DNA from: Paramecium octaurelia
Taxonomy: Eukaryota; Ciliophora; Oligohymenophorea; Peniculida; Parameciidae
DNA: 64,000 nt
Direction: 5' to 3'
Assembly: GCA_905182995.1 (NCBI GenBank)
Contig: CAJJDP010000064.1
Span: forward strand, 192,627 to 256,626
This document shows positions 62,864-64,000 of the stretch, in pieces. How positions within the stretch are numbered: position 1 is the first letter of the stretch; the number at the start of each line of letters is the position of its first letter. Made by a program: the position numbers and the translations under genes. A model generated the notes under the pieces. That model was not told where the DNA came from. It saw only the letters and a program-made list of their open reading frames with translations, and searched no databases.

Positions 62864-63840
62864 TTAAATTTTAAAATTATTTCTCTCGTATATTAAATCA
62901 TCTACAATATAATATTCAAAATTTATATTATCACATCATTCTATTAATGGTATTGGTCTAGCTATTTTATATCTCAAAAAGCATCTATGAGAGAGAAGTA
63001 GAACCTAAGCCATAACTAGAATTGTAATAATAAAAATTTCGAAATTCATATCAAAGATATGTTCTCTTCATCTGATAGATGTTAATGTTTATTTGGTTTA
63101 TCCCTCTAATTTTTGTTTTAAAATTGTAGATAAATCAAATGAAAATAGAAAATATGTAGTTTCAAATAAAAGAAATAATAAAACTTCATTTACTTCAAAA
63201 AAATTCTTATATTTTTAAGAAAGTCCATACATAATTTTTGCTTTAAACCAATTAATATTTCAAAAGATCCAAATATATTAACTGCAAGCTTAGATAGGAT
63301 TTCATAATATCCTGTATTTCTATTAATATTATATATTCTTTTATATAGATAAAGGACTCATTCCAAACTTATGTTGTAATTAGATTATAAAAATTATAAC
63401 TTGATGCTAAACCTACCTACATTTAATAGCTATTTAGTTATAGATACTTCCTGCAATCAATAAAAAATCAGGTAGTTCATTTATTATTGTAAAAATGATA
63501 CTGATAGATTATAAAATTGTTTCTGAATACTGCTGCCTAACATTCTCTTCATTTTTAGTACCCAACTTTGGATAAGAATTTGATATAATAATTAAACGAA
63601 CAAAAAACGAATAATTAGATTTTTATTCAAAAGGTTATTAATTATTATAGAAACTGTTTGACTCAAAATTTAGGACAGATTTATAAATATTCTTGCTATT
63701 ATCTACTAAATTAAGTAAAATAATACATATACACCTCTGATTTTAAGGTAGACTTATAACAAATCTAGTCTAAGTTAGAACCTAATAATTCAAACCAATT
63801 TTATTTAACAAAGTACATAATTATATAATTTAAATTTAAA
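62864..63840. other. Long AT-rich stretch, no gene seen
   Basis: Almost 980 bp between the divergent phosphatase and kinesin starts. No reading longer than a few dozen codons looks protein-like. It should contain the two promoters; the rest is unexplained. Confidence 0.4.
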
Positions 63841-64000
63841 ATGGAAGTTGAATTACATTAATAAATCCCTCCATAACTCAATGTTTAGGTTGCAATTAGA
63901 GTTCGTCCTTTCAATGAAAAGGAATTGAAGTAAAAAGAGGGTGTGTGTTTGGAGACATCTGAAAAATAAGTAACACTTTTGCAAAGTGCTCGTTTGTTCA
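63841..64000 (+). CDS. Kinesin motor protein, N-terminus only
   Basis: The frame opens MEVELHQQIPPQLNVQVAIR and continues VAIRVRPFNEKELKQKEGVC, the first beta strand of a kinesin motor domain (VxVRVRPxxxxE). The gene runs off the right edge after about 53 codons, so the class of kinesin cannot be told. No intron is present in the visible part. Confidence 0.88.

Overview
The window reads as macronuclear DNA of a ciliate, most likely Paramecium. It is very AT-rich. Recognisable proteins only read through if TAA and TAG encode Gln and TGA is the sole stop. Genes are interrupted by many tiny GT...AG introns (about 20-30 nt, usually GTA...TAG). Gene content also fits: two trichocyst matrix proteins, an alveolin-type cortical protein, and cilium assembly factors. 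All exon models were joined by eye, so splice sites are inferred and a standard-code ORF finder would shred every gene. No tRNA, rRNA, transposon or CRISPR array was recognised.

Layout. 1-9.8 kb: membrane-traffic genes (beta-adaptin fragment, a shortened delta-COP, a BAR/NPF protein, a BAR-like/PH-like protein) with a trichocyst matrix protein and ribosomal uS8 between them. 9.8-16.9 kb: a polytopic membrane protein, a broken coiled-coil gene, uS15, acyl-CoA oxidase, a sterol-desaturase-family enzyme and a coiled-coil protein. 17-25.8 kb: a second trichocyst matrix protein, a secreted Cys-containing protein, a casein-kinase-1 relic, a small membrane protein, two long coiled-coil proteins, a small TIM chaperone and a basic protein. 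26-34.6 kb: SPEF1/CLAMP, a mitotic-type cyclin, an alveolin, a VHS-like + coiled-coil + alpha-adaptin-ear fusion, a class I glutamine amidotransferase and a dual-specificity phosphatase. 34.6-48.6 kb: a TPR-like protein, an LRR+ankyrin protein, SAP18, a TPR-SET methyltransferase, a head-to-head TTC27/UTP11 pair, a decayed stretch and a sensor-kinase-like membrane protein. 48.8-64 kb: a ubiquitin protease with Ser in place of its catalytic Cys, eL34, a UDP-N-acetylhexosamine pyrophosphorylase homologue without its nucleotide loop, a long possibly mitochondrial protein, DNAAF4, a PP4/PP6-type phosphatase and the start of a kinesin.

Genes are packed on both strands with gaps often of 10-100 bp. 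Functional themes are vesicle coats and membrane bending, secretion organelles and cortex, cilia (SPEF1, DNAAF4, kinesin) and ribosome production (uS8, uS15, eL34, UTP11). The most novel-looking items are the VHS-like/alpha-ear fusion adaptor, the two likely pseudo-enzymes, and two places where neighbouring ORFs are in the same frame and separated by a single TGA.
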